The translations under genes and the position numbers were made by a program. A model generated the notes under the pieces. It was not told where the DNA came from and did not search any database. It worked only from the letters and a program-made list of their open reading frames with translations. Of a stretch of 14,148 nt of DNA, positions 11,999-14,148 are shown piece after piece. Source of the DNA: JAFAZI01 sp035501255 (GTDB lineage: Bacteria; Actinomycetota; Actinomycetes; JAFAQI01); NCBI GenBank assembly GCA_035501255.1, contig DATJWM010000062.1, forward strand, positions 1 through 14,148, in the 5' to 3' direction. The first letter of the stretch is position 1, and each line of letters opens with the position of its first letter.

Positions 11999-12414
11999 CA
12001 GCGGGCCTTCCTGTCCGGGCCGCCCGGAAGGGCCGCCTCTGATTGCGCCGGGGCCACCACAACCGTGATGTGGCTGGTGCGCTTGCGGATCCGGTATGCC
12101 CGGCCCTGCGCACGTGGGCGGAATCGCTTCAACGTGGGACCTTCGTCGACGTAGGCCTCGATGATCACGAGGTCGTCGGGGTCGAGGCGAAGGTTGCGGG
12201 TGTGGGCGAGATGTGCGGCGTTCGCGGCGGCCGAGTCGACCACCTTTCCGACCGGCTCGGAGGCCGAGTGGGGATCGAACTTCACGATCGCGCGGGCCTC
12301 GGTCACCGACCGGCCGCGGACGAGGTTCACCACCCGTCGGATCTTGGTCGGCGACATGCGCACGTGCTTCGCGGTGGCGCGACCGATGATCTCGTCGACG
12401 TAGATGTCAGCCAC
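11998..12414 (-). CDS. rplV: 50S ribosomal protein L22
   Basis: L22 lines the polypeptide tunnel; its long beta-hairpin with L4 forms the constriction and is a macrolide-resistance site. The 138 aa product has ATAKHVRMSPTKIRRVVNLVRGRS, VGKVVDSAAANAAH, and the conserved EGPTLKRFRPRAQGRAYRIRKRTSHITVVV at 91-120, then a 18-residue variable tail. No hairpin deletion is visible. The start is GTG at 12412-12414, overlapping the rpsS stop by 8 nt, chosen because GGAGG sits 7 nt upstream inside rpsS. Earlier in-frame codons are rpsS shadow. Confidence 0.93.
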   Translation of the reverse strand: MADIYVDEIIGRATAKHVRMSPTKIRRVVNLVRGRSVTEARAIVKFDPHSASEPVGKVVDSAAANAAHLAHTRNLRLDPDDLVIIEAYVDEGPTLKRFRPRAQGRAYRIRKRTSHITVVVAPAQSEAALPGGPDRKAR

Positions 12415-12688
12415 GACGTGACCTCCGCTCGTCCTTGACGTGACCGCGGAAGGTCCGGGTCGGTGCGAACTCGCCGAGCTTGTGGCCGACCATCGCCTCG
12501 GTGACGAAGACCGGGACGTGCTTGCGCCCGTCGTGGACGGCAATGGTGTGACCCAGCATCGACGGCACGATCATCGAGCGTCGGGACCACGTCTTGATGA
12601 CGTTTTTGGTGCCCTTCTCGTTCTGCTCGTCCACCTTCTTGCTCAGGTGGTCGTCGACGAACGGGCCCTTCTTCAGGCTGCGCGGCAT
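12407..12688 (-). CDS. rpsS: 30S ribosomal protein S19
   Basis: S19 forms a complex with S13 in the 30S head near A-site tRNA. It is 93 aa: MPRSLKKGPFVDDHLSKKV, then IKTWSRRSMIVPSMLGHTIAVHDGRKHVPVFVTEAMVGHKLGEFAPTRTF in the core, ending HVKDERRSRRG, a normal length and near-consensus sequence. The ATG has AGGAG 10 nt upstream, overlapping the rplB stop region (12 nt gap). The last codons carry the ribosome-binding site and start of rplV. Confidence 0.98.
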   Translation of the reverse strand: MPRSLKKGPFVDDHLSKKVDEQNEKGTKNVIKTWSRRSMIVPSMLGHTIAVHDGRKHVPVFVTEAMVGHKLGEFAPTRTFRGHVKDERRSRRG

Positions 12689-12700
12689 CTCGTTGGTCTC

Positions 12701-13537
12701 CTAGCGCCTCTTCGTGGCCTTGCGGCGGCGGACAATGAGGCGATCGCTTTCCTTGTGCGCGCGGCGAGTGCGACCCTCGGGTTGACCCCACGGGCTGACC
12801 GGATGCCGGCCGCCGGAGGTCTTGCCCTCACCACCGCCGTGCGGATGATCGATCGGGTTCATGGCGACGCCACGGACGGTCGGGCGCTTGCCCTTCCACC
12901 GCATCCGGCCCGCCTTGCCCCAGTTGATGTTGGACTGTTCGGCGTTGCCGACCTCACCGATGGTCGCGCGGCAGCGGGCGTCGACGTTGCGGATCTCACC
13001 CGAGGGCATCCGAAGCTGCGCCATGCCGGCGTCCTTCGCCACCAGTTGCACGCTCGATCCTGCCGAGCGAGCGATCTTCGCGCCGCCACCGGGCCGCAGC
13101 TCGATCGCGTGGATGACCGTACCGACCGGGATGTTGCGCATCGGCAGGTTGTTGCCCGGCTTGATGTCGGCGGACGGACCGGACTCGACCGTGTCACCCT
13201 GATTCAACCGAGCCGGCGCGATGATGTAGCGCTTCTCACCGTCGGCGTAGTGCAACAGAGCGATTCGTGCGGTGCGGTTGGGGTCGTACTCGATGTGCGC
13301 GACCTTCGCCGGTACGCCGTCTTTGTCGTTGCGACGGAAGTCGATCACGCGGTAGGCACGCTTGTGGCCGCCACCTTGGTGGCGCACGGTCACCCGGCCG
13401 TGGACGTTACGCCCACCCTTGCCGTGCAACGGCCGGACGAGCGACTTCTCCGGCGTCGTGCGGGTGACCTCGACAAAGTCCGAAACCGAGGCACCACGAC
13501 GCCCCGGGGTCGTGGGCTTGTACTTACGAATGCCCAT
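12701..13537 (-). CDS. rplB: 50S ribosomal protein L2
   Basis: L2 is a primary 23S binder needed for subunit joining and peptidyl-transferase assembly. The 278 aa product has MGIRKYKPTTPGRRGASVSD, the OB-fold with HGRVTVRHQGGGHKRAYRVIDFRR, the SH3-like domain with RNIPVGTVIHAIELRPGGGAKIARSAG at 134-160, and VRGVAMNPIDHPHGGGEG at 221-238. H231 sits where the functionally important conserved histidine of E. coli L2 (H229) is expected. The C-terminus is the usual basic tail. The ATG abuts the rplW stop (TAAATG) with GGAGGG in the rplW end. Confidence 0.98.
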   Translation of the reverse strand: MGIRKYKPTTPGRRGASVSDFVEVTRTTPEKSLVRPLHGKGGRNVHGRVTVRHQGGGHKRAYRVIDFRRNDKDGVPAKVAHIEYDPNRTARIALLHYADGEKRYIIAPARLNQGDTVESGPSADIKPGNNLPMRNIPVGTVIHAIELRPGGGAKIARSAGSSVQLVAKDAGMAQLRMPSGEIRNVDARCRATIGEVGNAEQSNINWGKAGRMRWKGKRPTVRGVAMNPIDHPHGGGEGKTSGGRHPVSPWGQPEGRTRRAHKESDRLIVRRRKATKRR

Positions 13538-13837
13538 TTAGATCGGCCCTCCGAACAAGTCGATGCGGTCGCCTGCGGCGAGCGCCACAACCGCGCGCTT
13601 GGTGGCGTTGCGGGTGCCGTAGCCGTTGCGGGTGCGCTTGCGCTTGCCCGGGCGGTTCGCGGTGTTGACCGAGGTCACCCGGACGTTGAAGACCTGCTCG
13701 ACCGCAATCTTGATCTGGGTCTTGTTGGCATCCGGGCGGACGATGAAGGTGTACTTGCCCTCGTCGAGCAGCCCGTAGCTCTTCTCCGAAATCACCGGGC
13801 CGAGCAGGACGTCGCGGGGGTCGGGGATGGTCGCCAT
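13538..13837 (-). CDS. rplW: 50S ribosomal protein L23
   Basis: L23 rings the tunnel exit and is the docking site for trigger factor and SRP. It is 99 aa: IPDPRDVLLGPVISEKSYGLLDEGKYTFIV, then ANKTQIKIAVEQVFNVRVTSVNT at about 38-60, the extended basic loop NRPGKRKRTRNGYGTRNATKRAVVALA reaching into rRNA, and GDRIDLFGGPI. The ATG abuts the preceding stop (TAAATG), and GGAG/GAGGTGA at the end of the upstream gene supplies the ribosome-binding site, so translation is coupled to rplD. Confidence 0.98.
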   Translation of the reverse strand: MATIPDPRDVLLGPVISEKSYGLLDEGKYTFIVRPDANKTQIKIAVEQVFNVRVTSVNTANRPGKRKRTRNGYGTRNATKRAVVALAAGDRIDLFGGPI

Positions 13838-14148
13838 TTACTCCGTCACCTCATCGCTCGCCTCGGCCACTGGCTCCTCGACGCTGGCATCGGCCACTGG
13901 CTCCTCGACGCTGGCATCGGCCACGGCCGGCTCGTCGGAGGCCGGTTCAGCCACGGTCGCCTCGTCGGCGACCGGCTCGTCCGCCGCCGCAGCCGTGGTG
14001 GCCGCCGCCTTTTTGGCCGTGGCCTTCTTCGCCGTGGTCGTTTTGGCAGTGGTCGTTTTGGCCGTGGTCTTCTTCGCCGCGGTCTTCTTGGCTGCCGTCT
14101 TCTTGACCGGCGTCACCACGACGGTCTCGCCCTCTGCCGCCCGCTCGG
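13838..14148 (-). CDS. rplD: 50S ribosomal protein L4, C-terminal extension only (5' part outside window)
   Basis: The frame is open to the window edge (upstream codons read ERAAEGETVV) and ends directly before rplW, the position always held by rplD. Only a non-core tail is visible, so the L4 identity is positional. L4 forms the tunnel constriction with L22. Numbering from a GTG at 14117-14119, residues 6-39 are five-residue Lys/Ala/Thr repeats (AKKTT type, like bacterial histone-H1-like tails). Residues 40-93 are acidic Ala/Glu/Asp/Pro-rich, with a nine-residue duplication. A separate 93 aa gene starting at that GTG cannot be excluded but is less likely. L4 usually ends without such a tail (E. 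coli L4 is 201 aa). Confidence 0.75.
   Translation of the reverse strand, partial: ERAAEGETVVVTPVKKTAAKKTAAKKTTAKTTTAKTTTAKKATAKKAAATTAAAADEPVADEATVAEPASDEPAVADASVEEPVADASVEEPVAEASDEVTE
13871..13924 (-). repeat. Two perfect 27-bp tandem repeats in the rplD tail
   Basis: Copies at 13871-13897 and 13898-13924 are identical over 27 bp. Each encodes the nine-residue unit VADASVEEP. The third-position identity implies a recent duplication rather than selection on the peptide alone. Confidence 0.95.
14003..14107 (-). repeat. 15-bp imperfect tandem repeats coding a lysine-rich tail
   Basis: About six to seven consecutive 15 bp units with the plus-strand pattern GTGGTCNTCTTGGCC (variants with CGTTTT) encode AKKTA, AKKTT, AKTTT, AKTTT, AKKAT and AKKAA. 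The period is five residues throughout. Two adjacent units differ by only one base. Confidence 0.85.

Noticed and set aside
13838..14119. Separate 93 aa histone-like gene starting at GTG 14119
   Set aside because: The frame is open further upstream to the window edge and the position before rplW belongs to rplD, so a tail of L4 is simpler. It cannot be settled without the upstream sequence.

Overview
The window is one uninterrupted, entirely minus-strand run of ribosomal-protein and associated housekeeping genes. It is the S10-spc-alpha cluster, read from the right edge to the left. The order secY-adk-map-infA-rpmJ-rpsM-rpsK-rpsD-rpoA, the high GC content, the frequent GTG/TTG starts and the protein sequences (for example the SecY, S8 and RpoA N-termini) point to a high-GC actinobacterium (Actinomycetota). 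I cannot name the genus from the sequence alone.

Layout in transcription order: the S10 part (14148 to 10119) is the 3' end of rplD (L4), then rplW, rplB, rpsS, rplV, rpsC, rplP, rpmC, rpsQ. The spc part (10069 to 4465) is rplN, rplX, rplE, rpsN, rpsH, rplF, rplR, rpsE, rpmD, rplO, secY. A nucleotide/N-terminal-processing part follows with adk and map (4373 to 2825). Then comes infA behind its own predicted promoter, followed by rpmJ, rpsM, rpsK, rpsD and the 5' two-thirds of rpoA (2637 to 1). Both ends are truncated by the window. I see no plus-strand genes, tRNAs, mobile elements or CRISPR. Most junctions are overlaps or gaps under 15 nt. There is no gene-free stretch over 300 nt; the longest gap is 187 nt, upstream of infA.

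Together these genes supply large parts of both ribosomal subunits, initiation factor IF-1, the RNA polymerase alpha subunit, the SecY protein-export channel, adenylate kinase and the methionine aminopeptidase that trims new proteins.

No exotic system is evident. The unusual signals lie inside the housekeeping frame. (1) All four gaps of 26-90 nt between two ribosomal-protein genes are spanned by a micro-ORF whose stop overlaps the next start codon. (2) Stacked hairpins fill the rpmJ-rpsM and rplO-secY gaps. (3) L4 carries a histone-H1-like lysine/alanine repeat followed by an acidic repeat tail, and S3 also has a repetitive acidic tail. (4) Several encoded proteins carry intact zinc-ligand sets.
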